From Pseudomonas sp. PB120 (lineage in GTDB: Bacteria > Pseudomonadota > Gammaproteobacteria > Pseudomonadales > Pseudomonadaceae): a stretch of 32,115 nt of DNA. Shown one piece after another: positions 15,747 through 24,631 of the stretch (positions within the stretch are counted from its first letter, which is position 1; the number at the start of each line of letters is the position of its first letter). Position numbers and translations under genes: made by a program. The notes under the pieces were generated by a model that worked only from the letters and a program-made list of their open reading frames with translations, was not told the DNA's origin and did no database searches. The stretch is from positions 1 through 32,115 of the forward strand of contig NZ_RWIN01000151.1 of NCBI RefSeq assembly GCF_009761815.1. The letters are read 5' to 3'.

Positions 15747-16409
15747 ATGAACTATCAGTTGAACTTTGCCGCCGTGTGGCGCGATTTCGACACCTTGCTC
15801 GCGGGGCTCGGTCTGGGCCTTGAGCTGGCGCTGGTGTCGATCGCCATCGGTTGCGTGATCGGCCTGATGATGGCGTTTGCTTTGCTGTCGAAGCACCGCG
15901 CATTGCGGGTGCTGGCGTCGGTGTACGTGACGGTGATCCGTAACACGCCGATCCTGGTGTTGATTCTGTTGATTTACTTCGCGCTGCCGAGCCTGGGGAT
16001 TCGTCTGGACAAGATCCCGTCGTTCATCATCACCCTGTCGCTGTATGCCGGGGCGTACCTGACCGAAGTGTTCCGTGGCGGGTTGTTGAGCATTCCCAAA
16101 GGCCAGCGTGAAGCGGGGTTGGCCATCGGCCTGGGCGAGTGGCAGGTCAAGGCGTATGTCACCGTGCCGGTGATGTTGCGCAACGTGCTGCCGGCCTTGT
16201 CGAACAACTTCATTTCGCTGTTCAAGGACACCTCGCTGGCGGCGGCGATTGCCGTGCCGGAGCTGACCTATTACGCGCGCAAGATCAATGTCGAGAGCTA
16301 CCGGGTGATTGAAACCTGGCTGGTGACCACGGCGCTCTATGTGGCGGCCTGTTACCTCATTGCCATGATGCTGCGTTACCTCGAGCAGCGTCTGGCGATC
16401 CGCCGATAG
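15747..16409 (+). CDS. ABC transporter permease, His/Glu/Gln/Arg-type
   Basis: This inner-membrane permease has 220 residues and about five membrane helices. The EAA loop that contacts the ATPase is present (REAGLAIGLGEWQVKAYVTVPVMLRNVLPAL), and the N-terminal PVLL-type signature reads TVIRNTPILVLILLIYF. The ATG at 15747 has AAGG upstream with relaxed spacing. The next permease begins 8 nt after its stop. It forms a heterodimer with that paralogue. Confidence 0.92.
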   Translation: MNYQLNFAAVWRDFDTLLAGLGLGLELALVSIAIGCVIGLMMAFALLSKHRALRVLASVYVTVIRNTPILVLILLIYFALPSLGIRLDKIPSFIITLSLYAGAYLTEVFRGGLLSIPKGQREAGLAIGLGEWQVKAYVTVPVMLRNVLPALSNNFISLFKDTSLAAAIAVPELTYYARKINVESYRVIETWLVTTALYVAACYLIAMMLRYLEQRLAIRR

Positions 16410-16417
16410 GAGGCCCC

Positions 16418-17080
16418 ATGTACGAATCCCCCAGTTGGTTGCATGAGTTATGGGTGGCCCGCGAAGTGTTGTGGCAGGGCTTTTTGACCAGTGTGCAGGT
16501 CTCGGCGCTGGCGATTTTGCTGGGCACGATGGTCGGCATTGTCACGGGGCTGGTACTGACGTATGGCAATGTCTGGATGCGCGCGCCGTTTCGCTTTTAC
16601 GTCGACCTGATTCGCGGTACGCCGGTGTTTGTATTGGTGCTCGCCTGCTTCTATATGGCGCCGGCACTGGGTTGGCAGATCAGCGCGTTCCAGGCCGGTG
16701 CCTTGGGCCTGACGCTGTTTTGCGGCTCCCACGTGGCCGAGATCGTGCGCGGCGCATTGCAAGCGTTGCCCAGCGGGCAGATGGAGGCGAGCAAGGCGAT
16801 TGGCCTGACGTTCTATCAAGCCTTGGGTTACGTGTTGTTGCCCCAGGCGCTGCGGCAGATTTTGCCAACCTGGGTCAACTCGTCGACTGAGATCGTCAAG
16901 GCCTCGACCCTGCTGTCGGTGATCGGTGTGGCCGAGTTGCTGCTCAGCACCCAGCAGATCATCGCCCGGACCTTCATGACCCTCGAGTTTTACCTGTTCG
17001 CCGGATTTCTGTTTTTCGTCATCAACTACGCCATCGAATTACTCGGCCGGCACATTGAAAAGCGGGTGGCCTTGCCATGA
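16418..17080 (+). CDS. ABC transporter permease, second subunit
   Basis: This 220-residue permease is paralogous to the preceding one, with DLIRGTPVFVLVLACFYM and the EAA loop (EASKAIGLTFYQALGYVLLPQALRQILPTW). It has about five membrane helices. A strong AGGAGG (16408-16413) precedes ATG 16418 and overlaps the upstream stop codon, coupling the two. Its own stop overlaps the ATPase start as ATGA (17077-17080). Confidence 0.92.
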   Translation: MYESPSWLHELWVAREVLWQGFLTSVQVSALAILLGTMVGIVTGLVLTYGNVWMRAPFRFYVDLIRGTPVFVLVLACFYMAPALGWQISAFQAGALGLTLFCGSHVAEIVRGALQALPSGQMEASKAIGLTFYQALGYVLLPQALRQILPTWVNSSTEIVKASTLLSVIGVAELLLSTQQIIARTFMTLEFYLFAGFLFFVINYAIELLGRHIEKRVALP

Positions 17081-17883
17081 CTCAACCTTCGCTCTCTCAC
17101 GTAAAAAACCCTCAAAACGGTCAGGCCCTGCTGGACATTCGCGGCCTGCACAAACAATACGGCAAGCTTGAAGTGCTCAAGGGCGTCGACCTGACCCTGC
17201 AGCGCGGCAACGTCGTCACGCTGATCGGTTCCAGCGGCTCGGGCAAGACCACGTTGCTGCGTTGCGTGAACATGCTCGAGGAGTTCCAGGGTGGGCAGAT
17301 CATGCTCGATGGCGAGTCCATCGGGTATGACGAGGTCAACGGCAAACGCGTGCGGCATGCGGAAAAAATCATCGCCCGGCATCGCGCGATGACCGGCATG
17401 GCGTTCCAGCAATTCAACCTGTTTCCGCACCTCACGGCGTTGCAGAACGTCACCCTCGGGCTGCTCAAGGTCAAGAAGCTGCACAAGGATGAAGCGGTCG
17501 CCCTCGCCGAAAAATGGCTGGAGCGGGTCGGACTGCTGGAGCGGCGCGATCACTATCCCGGCCAGTTGTCCGGCGGTCAGCAGCAGCGCGTGGCGATTGC
17601 CCGGGCGATTGCGATGAACCCTAGCCTGATGCTGTTCGACGAAGTCACCTCGGCCCTCGACCCGGAACTGGTCGGTGAGGTGCTGAACGTGATCAAGGGG
17701 CTGGCCGACGAGGGTATGACCATGCTGCTGGTCACCCACGAAATGCGCTTTGCGTTCGAGGTCTCGGACAAGATCGTTTTCATGAATCAGGGGCGAATCG
17801 AAGAGCAGGGGCCACCCAAGGAGCTGTTCGAACGCCCGCAATCACCGCGTCTGTCTGAGTTTCTCAAGAACACGCGGTTTTAA
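17077..17883 (+). CDS. ABC transporter ATP-binding protein, polar amino acid type
   Basis: This 268-residue ATPase energises the importer. Walker A is GSSGSGKTT, the Q-loop lies in MAFQQFNLFPHLT, the signature is LSGGQQQR, Walker B is LMLFDEVTSALDP (Val where Pro is usual in DEPTSALD), and the switch His is in LVTHEMRFA. An N-terminal leader of about 18 residues precedes the core. It is translationally coupled to the second permease by a 4-nt overlap and followed 23 nt later by ridA. Confidence 0.94.
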   Translation: MTQPSLSHVKNPQNGQALLDIRGLHKQYGKLEVLKGVDLTLQRGNVVTLIGSSGSGKTTLLRCVNMLEEFQGGQIMLDGESIGYDEVNGKRVRHAEKIIARHRAMTGMAFQQFNLFPHLTALQNVTLGLLKVKKLHKDEAVALAEKWLERVGLLERRDHYPGQLSGGQQQRVAIARAIAMNPSLMLFDEVTSALDPELVGEVLNVIKGLADEGMTMLLVTHEMRFAFEVSDKIVFMNQGRIEEQGPPKELFERPQSPRLSEFLKNTRF

Positions 17884-17906
17884 ACATTCAATCAGGAGAT
17901 TTACTC

Positions 17907-18296
17907 ATGAGCATTACTCGTTACGGCACTGGCAGCAGCGCCGCTGGCGGTACGCCGCGTCCTTTCGCCCGTGCCGTTGAAGCCGATGGCTGGCTGCACG
18001 TGTCCGGCCAGGTGCCGGCGCTGGAGGGCGAGATCATTGTGGGCGGCATCGTCGAGCAGACTCACCAGACCATGAAGAACCTGATCGCGATTCTCGAAGA
18101 GGCCGGTTATGGCCTGGAAGATGTGGTGCGGGCCGGGGTGTGGCTGGAAGATCCACGGGATTTCACCAGTTTCAACAAGGTCTTTTCCGAGTACTTCAAA
18201 CCCGAACACGCGCCGGCCCGGGCCTGTGTGCAGGCGAACATGATGGTGGACTGCAAGGTCGAGATCGACTGCATCGCGTACAAGAAAAAGGCTTGA
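17907..18296 (+). CDS. RidA family enamine/imine deaminase
   Basis: RidA proteins hydrolyse reactive enamine or imine intermediates released by PLP-dependent lyases. This one has 129 residues, with HVSGQVPALEG, GGIVEQTHQTMKNL, and the substrate-carboxylate-binding Arg in ARACVQANMMVDCKVEIDCIAY. AGGAG lies 8 nt before ATG 17907. It is last in the transporter operon, ahead of a REPIN. Its presence next to a PLP dehydratase is functionally coherent: aminoacrylate-like products of the lyase are RidA substrates. Confidence 0.93.
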   Translation: MSITRYGTGSSAAGGTPRPFARAVEADGWLHVSGQVPALEGEIIVGGIVEQTHQTMKNLIAILEEAGYGLEDVVRAGVWLEDPRDFTSFNKVFSEYFKPEHAPARACVQANMMVDCKVEIDCIAYKKKA

Positions 18297-18311
18297 GATC
18301 GGCGGTGAATT

Positions 18312-18402
18312 CATCGCGAGCAGGCTCGCTCCCACAGGGATTGTGTGAACACTGAAGATCTCATGTGGGAGCGAGCCGGCTCCGGGCGGCGTTCCGACGA
18401 TG
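18312..18402. repeat. REPIN with altered right arm
   Basis: The left arm CATCGCGAGCAGGCTCGCTC is canonical. The right arm GTGGGAGCGAGCCGGCTC continues with GGGCGGCGTTCCGACGATGG instead of GCGATGG. The insert GCGGCGTTCCGAC (18386-18398) is shared with the right arm of the REPIN at 1533-1679. It separates ridA from the IclR gene. Confidence 0.82.
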
Positions 18403-18466
18403 GCGGCCTAACGGTCGCCGCTGCACTCTGGTTAAACTCCCGGCACTTTGATTGGGAACCACTGAA

Positions 18467-19231
18467 ATGACCGAAGACACCATCAAGCGCCGGGCTCGCG
18501 GTCTGGACCGGGCGTTCGATATCCTCGATTTCCTCAAGGAAATCGGCCAGCCCCTGCGCCCGAACGAAATCGCCAGCGGCATCGGCAGCCCGAAATCCAC
18601 GGTCTACGAGCTGGTGGCGTCCTTGCTCGAGCGGCGGATCCTGGAGCCCGTGGGCAAGGACGGTCACGTCTACCTTGGCCGTCAGCTGTACTTTCTCGGG
18701 CAGGCGCATTTGCGGCATTTCGACCTGACCCGCGAGGCCGATCACGCCTTGCAGGAAATCGTCAGCCAGACCCACGAAACCGCGCAGATGTGCCTGCTCA
18801 ACGGGCGTAAATACACCGTGGCGCTGATGAAAGAGGGCGAGCGGCATTTCCGCATTTCCTCGGACATCGGCGAAAACGCGCCCATCCCCTGGACTGCGTC
18901 CGGACGCCTGTTGCTGGCGCACCTGAGTGACCAGGAAATCATCGACCTGATCGACCACGATGACTTCATCCTGCCCAACGGCGAACGCCTGCCGCTGGAG
19001 CAGTTTTTGAGTGAAATCCGTCAGGCCGGCATCGACGGCTTCTTTTCCTTCGATAGCGTCGCCGACACCTTTACCCATTGCTTCGCCGCCCCGGTCAAAG
19101 ACCCGAACGGCGTGGCCATTGCGACCTTGTGCATTGTCGCCCCACGGGCCGATGCCAAGACGCATTACAACGACTATCGCCGGGTGTTGATCGACAACGC
19201 CAACAGCCTGGCCCGTCGCATAAACGAATAA
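18467..19231 (+). CDS. IclR-family transcriptional regulator
   Basis: This 254-residue protein has an N-terminal winged HTH (residues about 8-70, RAFDILDFLKEIGQPLRPNEIASGIGSPKSTVYELV) and a C-terminal IclR effector domain (about 85-250) with IPWTASGRLLLAHL and ATLCIVAPRAD. The ATG at 18467 gives MTEDTIKRR; a TTG five codons earlier is less likely. It sits between the transporter/ridA genes and the lyase/kinase genes, reading in the same direction, so it probably controls both, with the catabolic substrate or KDG as effector (inference). Confidence 0.92.
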   Translation: MTEDTIKRRARGLDRAFDILDFLKEIGQPLRPNEIASGIGSPKSTVYELVASLLERRILEPVGKDGHVYLGRQLYFLGQAHLRHFDLTREADHALQEIVSQTHETAQMCLLNGRKYTVALMKEGERHFRISSDIGENAPIPWTASGRLLLAHLSDQEIIDLIDHDDFILPNGERLPLEQFLSEIRQAGIDGFFSFDSVADTFTHCFAAPVKDPNGVAIATLCIVAPRADAKTHYNDYRRVLIDNANSLARRINE

Positions 19232-19272
19232 CAGCGGCTGCACGCGGCCGCGAAACAGTGAGGAGTTCGACC

Positions 19273-20490
19273 ATGTCTTCTGCCAAAAACACGGCTGCCG
19301 TGGAAAAGGGTTTTGCCCACACCGGCGCCAGTCTGGTGCGTGATGTCAGCCTGCCGGCGCTGGTGCTGCACCGCGAAGCGCTGGAACACAACATTCGCTG
19401 GATGCAGAGCTTTGTCAGCAACAGCGGCGCCGAACTCGCGCCTCACGGCAAAACCAGCATGACGCCGGCACTGTTTCGCCGCCAACTGGATGCCGGCGCC
19501 TGGGGCATCACCCTGGCCAGCGCCACGCAAACCCGCGCGGCCTACGCCCATGGCGTGCACCGGGTGCTGATGGCCAACCAATTGGTCGGCACGCCGAACA
19601 TGGCGCTGATCGCCGATCTGCTGGCAGACCCGGCGTTCGACTTCCATTGCATGGTCGATCACCCGGACAACGTCGCGGACCTGGGCGCGTACTTCGCGTC
19701 TCGCGGCGTGCGTTTGAATGTGATGATCGAGTACGGCGTGGTCGGCGGTCGTTGCGGTTGCCGGACCGAAGACGAAGTGGTGGCACTGGCCAAGGGCATC
19801 GCGGCGCAACCGGCGCTGGCGCTGACCGGGATCGAAGGCTACGAAGGGGTGATCCACGGTGACCACGCAGTGACCGGAATCCGCGCCTTCGCCGGCTCGT
19901 TGGTGCGCCTGGCCGTGCAGTTGCAGGACAGCGGCGCATTCGCCATTCCCAAGCCGATCATCACCGCGTCGGGCTCGGCCTGGTACGACTTGATCGCCGA
20001 AGAGTTCGAGGTGCAGAACGCCGCCGGACGTTTCCTCAGCGTGCTGCGCCCCGGCAGTTACGTGGCGCACGACCATGGCATCTATAAAGAGGCGCAATGC
20101 TGCGTGCTCGATCGTCGCAGCGACCTGCACGAAGGCCTGCGCCCGGCGCTTGAGGTCTGGGCGCATGTGCAATCGTTGCCGGAGCCAGGGTTTGCGGTGA
20201 TTGCCCTGGGCAAGCGCGACGTGGCCTACGACGCCGGTTTGCCGGTGCCGCTGCTGCGTTACAAGGCGGGTGTGGTGCCCGCGACGGGCGATGACGTCAG
20301 TGCCTGCAAGGTCACGGCGGTGATGGACCAGCATGCGTTCATGACGGTGGCGCCGGGGGTTGAGTTGCGGGTGGGCGATATCATTTCGTTCGGCACTTCG
20401 CACCCGTGCCTGACGTTCGACAAGTGGCGCACGGGGTGTCTGGTGGATGAGCAATTGAACGTCATCGAGAACATGGAAACCTGTTTCTAA
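19273..20490 (+). CDS. PLP-dependent D-amino acid lyase/deaminase (D-serine dehydratase-like, alanine racemase fold)
   Basis: This 405-residue enzyme has an alanine-racemase-type PLP barrel with the Schiff-base lysine in LAPHGKTSM, followed by a D-serine-dehydratase-like C-terminal domain. The motif SHPCLTFDKW supplies the His-x-Cys pair that binds the catalytic zinc in D-serine dehydratases; D-threonine aldolases carry His-x-Asp here. It therefore most likely eliminates water and ammonia from a beta-hydroxy D-amino acid. Substrate candidates are D-serine, D-threonine or D-glucosaminate. The KDG kinase downstream favours D-glucosaminate, whose dehydration gives KDG. AGGAG lies 7 nt before ATG 19273. 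The longer upstream frame overlaps IclR and is rejected. Confidence 0.88.
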   Translation: MSSAKNTAAVEKGFAHTGASLVRDVSLPALVLHREALEHNIRWMQSFVSNSGAELAPHGKTSMTPALFRRQLDAGAWGITLASATQTRAAYAHGVHRVLMANQLVGTPNMALIADLLADPAFDFHCMVDHPDNVADLGAYFASRGVRLNVMIEYGVVGGRCGCRTEDEVVALAKGIAAQPALALTGIEGYEGVIHGDHAVTGIRAFAGSLVRLAVQLQDSGAFAIPKPIITASGSAWYDLIAEEFEVQNAAGRFLSVLRPGSYVAHDHGIYKEAQCCVLDRRSDLHEGLRPALEVWAHVQSLPEPGFAVIALGKRDVAYDAGLPVPLLRYKAGVVPATGDDVSACKVTAVMDQHAFMTVAPGVELRVGDIISFGTSHPCLTFDKWRTGCLVDEQLNVIENMETCF

Positions 20491-20512
20491 GGTTCAGACC
20501 GAGGCGCGGCTA

Positions 20513-20603
20513 ATCGCGAGCAGGCTCGCTCCCACAGGGGGCAGTGGTGAACATCAAATGTATGTTCGACACAAATACTGTGGGAGTGAGCCTGCTCGCG
20601 ATG
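20513..20603. repeat. REPIN (GTGGGAGCGAGC family)
   Basis: Arms are ATCGCGAGCAGGCTCGCTC and GAGTGAGCCTGCTCGCGAT, lying between the lyase and kinase genes. The right arm has one change (GGGAGTGAGC). It could uncouple or stabilise the two cistrons. Confidence 0.88.
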
Positions 20604-20645
20604 GCGGCCGACCAGACAACATCGCTACACCAGAGACTCCACAAC

Positions 20646-21581
20646 ATGAACACCATCAACACCCTGGGCCCGAACACCCCGCGCATCGCCCTGATCGGCG
20701 AGTGCATGATCGAGTTGCAGCACCGCGCCGACGGCAGCCTGCAACAAAGCTTCGGCGGCGATACCTTGAACACCGCGGTCTACCTGTCCCGGGAACTCGG
20801 CGAAGGCGGCGAGGTGGATTACGTCACTGCCCTGGGCGATGACAGTTTCAGTGATGCGATGTGCCAGAGCTGGGCTGCTGAAAACATCGGACTGGGCATG
20901 GTTCAGCGACTGCCGGGGCGCTTGCCCGGCCTGTATTGCATCCAGACCGACGCCGCTGGCGAACGGCGTTTTCTCTACTGGCGCAACGAAGCGGCCGTAC
21001 GCGATTGCTTCACCACCCCGGCCGCCGCGCCGATCCTGCAAGCGCTGCCGGATTACGACGTGCTGTATTTCAGCGGCATCACCCTGGCGGTGCTCGGGGT
21101 GCAAGGGCGGGAGAAGTTGCTGGAAACCTTGATCGAAGCCCGGCAGCGGGACGCGCGGATCGTGTTCGACAACAACTATCGGCCGCGCTTGTGGGCCTCG
21201 GTCGAAGACGCGCGGGCGGCGTACCGCAGCGTTTTGCCGTATGTCGATCTCGCGTTGCTGACCGTCGACGACGAACAGGCGTTGTTTCATTTCGCTGATT
21301 GCGAGGCGGTGTTTGCCGCGTATGAGCAGATCGGCACGCCCGAGGTGGTGCTCAAACGCGGTGCCGAGGCGTGTTTGATTCGTTGTGAGGGCGAGTCGTT
21401 TGAAGTGCCGGCGCAGAAGGTCGGGCGGGTGGTGGACACCACGGCGGCGGGGGATTCATTCAGCGCGGCGTATCTGGCCAGTCGGCTCAAGGGGGGGAAT
21501 CCGGTTGAGGCGGCCGAGGCGGGGCATCGGTTGGCGAGTCGGGTGATTCAGGTGCCTGGGGCATTGATTCCCAGAAATTAA
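20646..21581 (+). CDS. kdgK: 2-dehydro-3-deoxygluconokinase (PfkB family)
   Basis: It phosphorylates 2-keto-3-deoxygluconate to KDPG, feeding the Entner-Doudoroff pathway. It has 311 residues. IALIGECMIEL is at the N-terminus, then FGGDTLNTAVYLSREL (substrate and nucleotide region), FDNNYRPRLW, and the PfkB signature DTTAAGDSFSAAYL with the catalytic Asp. The start ATG 20646 follows a poor Shine-Dalgarno and is placed by homology; the upstream frame runs through the REPIN. With the preceding PLP lyase it forms a plausible two-step route from an amino sugar acid. Confidence 0.92.
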   Translation: MNTINTLGPNTPRIALIGECMIELQHRADGSLQQSFGGDTLNTAVYLSRELGEGGEVDYVTALGDDSFSDAMCQSWAAENIGLGMVQRLPGRLPGLYCIQTDAAGERRFLYWRNEAAVRDCFTTPAAAPILQALPDYDVLYFSGITLAVLGVQGREKLLETLIEARQRDARIVFDNNYRPRLWASVEDARAAYRSVLPYVDLALLTVDDEQALFHFADCEAVFAAYEQIGTPEVVLKRGAEACLIRCEGESFEVPAQKVGRVVDTTAAGDSFSAAYLASRLKGGNPVEAAEAGHRLASRVIQVPGALIPRN

Positions 21582-21603
21582 GTCGGTGGTGTAAGGCGTA
21601 ATC

Positions 21604-21697
21604 TGTGGCGAGGGGATTTATCCCCGATGGACTGCGCAGCAGTCCCTATTTTTTGGGGCCGCTGCGCGACCCATCGGGGATAAATCCCCTCACCACA
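21604..21697. repeat. REPIN (TGTGGCGAGGGGATTTATC family)
   Basis: Arms TGTGGCGAGGGGATTTATCC and GGATAAATCCCCTCACCACA are almost perfect reverse complements. Inner segments GACTGCGCAGCAGTC and GGGGCCGCTGCGCGACCC complete the fold. It lies between the convergent kdgK and ppiC genes and could act as a bidirectional transcript end. Confidence 0.88.
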
Positions 21698-21732
21698 AAT
21701 GCCTCGCCACACCATGAGCTTTTGGCAAACCA

Positions 21733-22008
21733 TCAATCCCGATAAAAAACCTGCACCAGGTGATAGCCGAATTTACTCTTGATCGGCCCATGCACCACCC
21801 GTAGCGGTTTCTTGAAGATCACCGCGTCAATCACTCCGACCATCTGCCCCGGCCGCACTTCACCCAGATCGCCGCCGCGCTTGCCGGACGGGCAGGTCGA
21901 GTACTTCTTGGCCAGCACATCGAAAGCTTCGCCCTTGGCGATGCGTTGTTTGAGCTGTTCGGCTTCTTCCGAGGTTTTCACCAGGATATGGCGGGCTTGA
22001 GCTTTCAT
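21733..22008 (-). CDS. ppiC: Parvulin-type peptidyl-prolyl cis-trans isomerase
   Basis: This cytoplasmic single-domain parvulin has 91 residues (E. coli PpiC 93). It contains ARHILVKTSEEAEQL, the CPSGKRGGDLGEVRPGQMV core and the final GYHLVQVFYRD. ATG 22008 gives MKAQARHILV, the standard start; an upstream TTG would add six residues. It reads leftward, 54 nt after the end of the histidine kinase gene. There is no signal peptide. Confidence 0.93.
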   Translation of the reverse strand: MKAQARHILVKTSEEAEQLKQRIAKGEAFDVLAKKYSTCPSGKRGGDLGEVRPGQMVGVIDAVIFKKPLRVVHGPIKSKFGYHLVQVFYRD

Positions 22009-22062
22009 TGGGGCAGTACCTTGCAACAGTGTTGACAGCGGGGCGCGCGATTATGCCCTAAC

Positions 22063-24600
22063 TCAGTCCGGTTGGCCGATCATCGTGCGAATCTTGTTGG
22101 CCAGCAGATCAATGGAAAACGGTTTGGCGACCATGTCCATGCCTTCCTCCAGGAAACCCTGGCGCTCAGCGGCTTTCTCCGCGTAACCGGTCATGAACAG
22201 CACTTTCAGATCCGGCCGGTGCTGGCGAGCGATTTCCGCCAATTGCCGCCCGTTCATTCCCGGCAGGCCGACATCGGTCACCAGCAAGTCGACGCGCAGA
22301 TCAGACTCGAGCAAGGGCAGGGCTGTCATCGCGTCTTCGGCTTCATGGGCGTGATAACCCAGTTCATTGAGCAGGTCGAGTACCAGCATCCGCACCGCCG
22401 GGTCGTCTTCCACCAGCACCACGGTTTCACCGGCAATCGCCGCCGGGGCCTCGCCCGTCACCGGCATCAGCACGTCTTCCGGCTCCATGGCGTGCAGCCT
22501 TGGCAGGTACAGCCGCACGCTGGTGCCCTTGCCCGGCAAACTGAACAAGTTCACATGCCCGCCCGACTGTTGGGCGAACCCGTAAATCATCGACAACCCG
22601 AGGCCGGTGCCCTGGCCGATGGGTTTGGTGGTGAAGAACGGATCGAACGCCTTGGCCAGCACCGACGGTGTCATGCCGGTGCCGTTGTCGCTCACGGCAA
22701 TCATCAGGTAATCCCCGGCCTTGACCGGTTCCAGGGTGGTGGCATCACTGCCGTCGAGGTAGACGTTGGCGGTTTCGATCAGCAACTCGCCGCCATCGGG
22801 CATCGCGTCCCGGGCGTTGATCACCAGGTTGAGCAGGGCGTTTTCCAGCTGGCTGACGTCGGTGCTGACCGGCCAGACCTCGTCGGCCAATTGCAGTTTG
22901 AGGGTGATGTGGTCGCCCTTGGTGCGGCTGAACAAATCTTCCAGCGAGCGGATCAACTGGTTGGCGTCCAGCGGCTTGCGATCCAGCGACTGACGCCGGG
23001 AAAAAGCCAGCAGACGATGGGTCAACGCGGCCGCCCGGTTGGCCGAGGACACGGCGGCCTCCGTGAAACGACCGATCTCGGCGATGCGCCCGTCGGCGAT
23101 GTAGCGTTGCATCAGGTCCAGGCTGCCAATGATTCCGGTGAGCATGTTGTTGAAGTCATGGGCGATGCCGCCCGTGAGCTGTCCCACCGCTTCCATTTTC
23201 TGCGCGTGCCGCAAGGCCTCTTCGGCGCGCTCGCGTTCGAACATTTCACTGAGCAGTTTATCGTTGGCGTCGGCCAGCTGCCGGGTGCGGGCGGCGACCC
23301 GTTCCTCCAGGGTTTCGTTGAGGTTGCGCAGGGCTTCTTCAGTCTGTTTACGCTCGGTTTCGTCGATCACGAAGATGTAGAAACCGTTCACCGCGCCGTC
23401 CGGGCCGTGGCGCGGGAGGTAATTCATCAGCGCCTGGCGGATGCTCCCGTCACGGTGCGGCGTGCTGATGCTGAAACAGCAGGCTTTGCCTTTCAGCGCT
23501 TCGACGATGTACTCGGCGCGCAAGGCATAGGCTTTGTCGCCCAGTACTTCGCGAATGGTTTTGCCGTAGAGCTCCTGGGGCGTCAGGCCGTACCAGTCCA
23601 GATAGGCCGAGTTGTTGAGGCGGAAGCGCTCTTCGCTGTCCACGTAGCTGATCAGGATCGGCATGGCATTGATGATCAGTTGCAGCTCGGTCTGGCTCTG
23701 CCGCAGCGCTTGCTCGGTGTGTTTGCGCTCAGTCAGGTCGAGTGCGGCGCCGAGGAATCGCATGGGCCGGCCATGGTGATCCTTGTAGCAGCGCCCCCGG
23801 GCAAACACCCAACGCAACTGGCCGTCGGGTTGCAGCAAGCGATATTCCTCGGCGTACTCGGTGCCGTGGGTGATGCTGTGTTTGATGCTGCGCGCGATCA
23901 TCGCCCGGTCTTCCGGGTGCACACCATGGAGGTAGGCGCTGATCGGCAGCTCGCCGGCCAGAGTCGGATCCACGCCATGCAATTGGGCGAAATGCGCGTC
24001 GGCGATAAAACGGTCCTCGCCGATGTCCCAATCCCAGGTCCCGACGGCGTCGGTGGCGGCCAGCGCCAGTTGCAGACGCTCTTCGGTTTCGCGCTGGGCC
24101 TTGAGGCTGGCGACCGAGCGCTGCTCCAGTTCCAGCGCGATGCGCCGACGTTCGTTGGTCTCGATGGCGGTGACCAGAATGCCGGCGACTTCGGCGTTTT
24201 CATCGCGGATCGGGCTGTAGGTCAAATCGAGCCAGAAGTCGGAATCCACGCCGTCACGTTGCAAGGTAAAACGCTGTTCGCTGTAGGTCCGCACCTGGCC
24301 TTGTAGGACGGCGCTGTAAATCGGGTCGGTAAAGTCTGTTAATTCTGGCCAGATCAGGTGAGTGGGTTGTCCGAAAGCATGTGGGTGTTTGCTGCCGGCG
24401 AGCAGCGCGAAGCCGTCGTTGTAGATCTGCGTCAGCGCGGGACCCCACAGCAACAGCATCGGCATCGGCGAGTGAATCACGATGTCCACGGCGGTTCGCA
24501 GGCTCTGCGGCCAGGTGCTGGCAGCACCCAGCGGCGTGCGCGTCCAGTCAAGTCTGGCAATCAAGGTCTGGGCATCGCTGCCGGTGGGTGATGCGCTCAT
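22063..24600 (-). CDS. Soluble hybrid sensor histidine kinase with three PAS domains and a receiver
   Basis: This 845-residue protein has no membrane segments. PAS-like domains lie at about 40-150, 180-295 and 305-420. A short coiled coil (about 420-465) leads to HisKA, with the phosphoacceptor His481 in GGIAHDFNNML. The HATPase domain has NLVINARDAMPDGG, VSDNGTGM and GTGLGLSMIYGF. The C-terminal receiver carries Asp776 in LLVTDVGLPGMNG and Lys826 in KPF. ATG 24600 has AGGA upstream; a GTG start five codons earlier is possible. The input signal is unknown. No separate response regulator lies next to it, so output is through the receiver or an unlinked partner. It is divergent from the PilU-like gene. 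Confidence 0.93.
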   Translation of the reverse strand: MSASPTGSDAQTLIARLDWTRTPLGAASTWPQSLRTAVDIVIHSPMPMLLLWGPALTQIYNDGFALLAGSKHPHAFGQPTHLIWPELTDFTDPIYSAVLQGQVRTYSEQRFTLQRDGVDSDFWLDLTYSPIRDENAEVAGILVTAIETNERRRIALELEQRSVASLKAQRETEERLQLALAATDAVGTWDWDIGEDRFIADAHFAQLHGVDPTLAGELPISAYLHGVHPEDRAMIARSIKHSITHGTEYAEEYRLLQPDGQLRWVFARGRCYKDHHGRPMRFLGAALDLTERKHTEQALRQSQTELQLIINAMPILISYVDSEERFRLNNSAYLDWYGLTPQELYGKTIREVLGDKAYALRAEYIVEALKGKACCFSISTPHRDGSIRQALMNYLPRHGPDGAVNGFYIFVIDETERKQTEEALRNLNETLEERVAARTRQLADANDKLLSEMFERERAEEALRHAQKMEAVGQLTGGIAHDFNNMLTGIIGSLDLMQRYIADGRIAEIGRFTEAAVSSANRAAALTHRLLAFSRRQSLDRKPLDANQLIRSLEDLFSRTKGDHITLKLQLADEVWPVSTDVSQLENALLNLVINARDAMPDGGELLIETANVYLDGSDATTLEPVKAGDYLMIAVSDNGTGMTPSVLAKAFDPFFTTKPIGQGTGLGLSMIYGFAQQSGGHVNLFSLPGKGTSVRLYLPRLHAMEPEDVLMPVTGEAPAAIAGETVVLVEDDPAVRMLVLDLLNELGYHAHEAEDAMTALPLLESDLRVDLLVTDVGLPGMNGRQLAEIARQHRPDLKVLFMTGYAEKAAERQGFLEEGMDMVAKPFSIDLLANKIRTMIGQPD

Positions 24601-24631
24601 CGCGTTGTCCTGCACTTAAGTCGGTGTGGCG

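Noticed and set aside
22072..24306. 744-codon plus-strand ORF antisense to the histidine kinase
   Set aside because: It has His/Gln/Val-rich shadow composition typical of the complementary frame of high-GC genes and no recognisable domain; the minus strand encodes complete kinase motifs.
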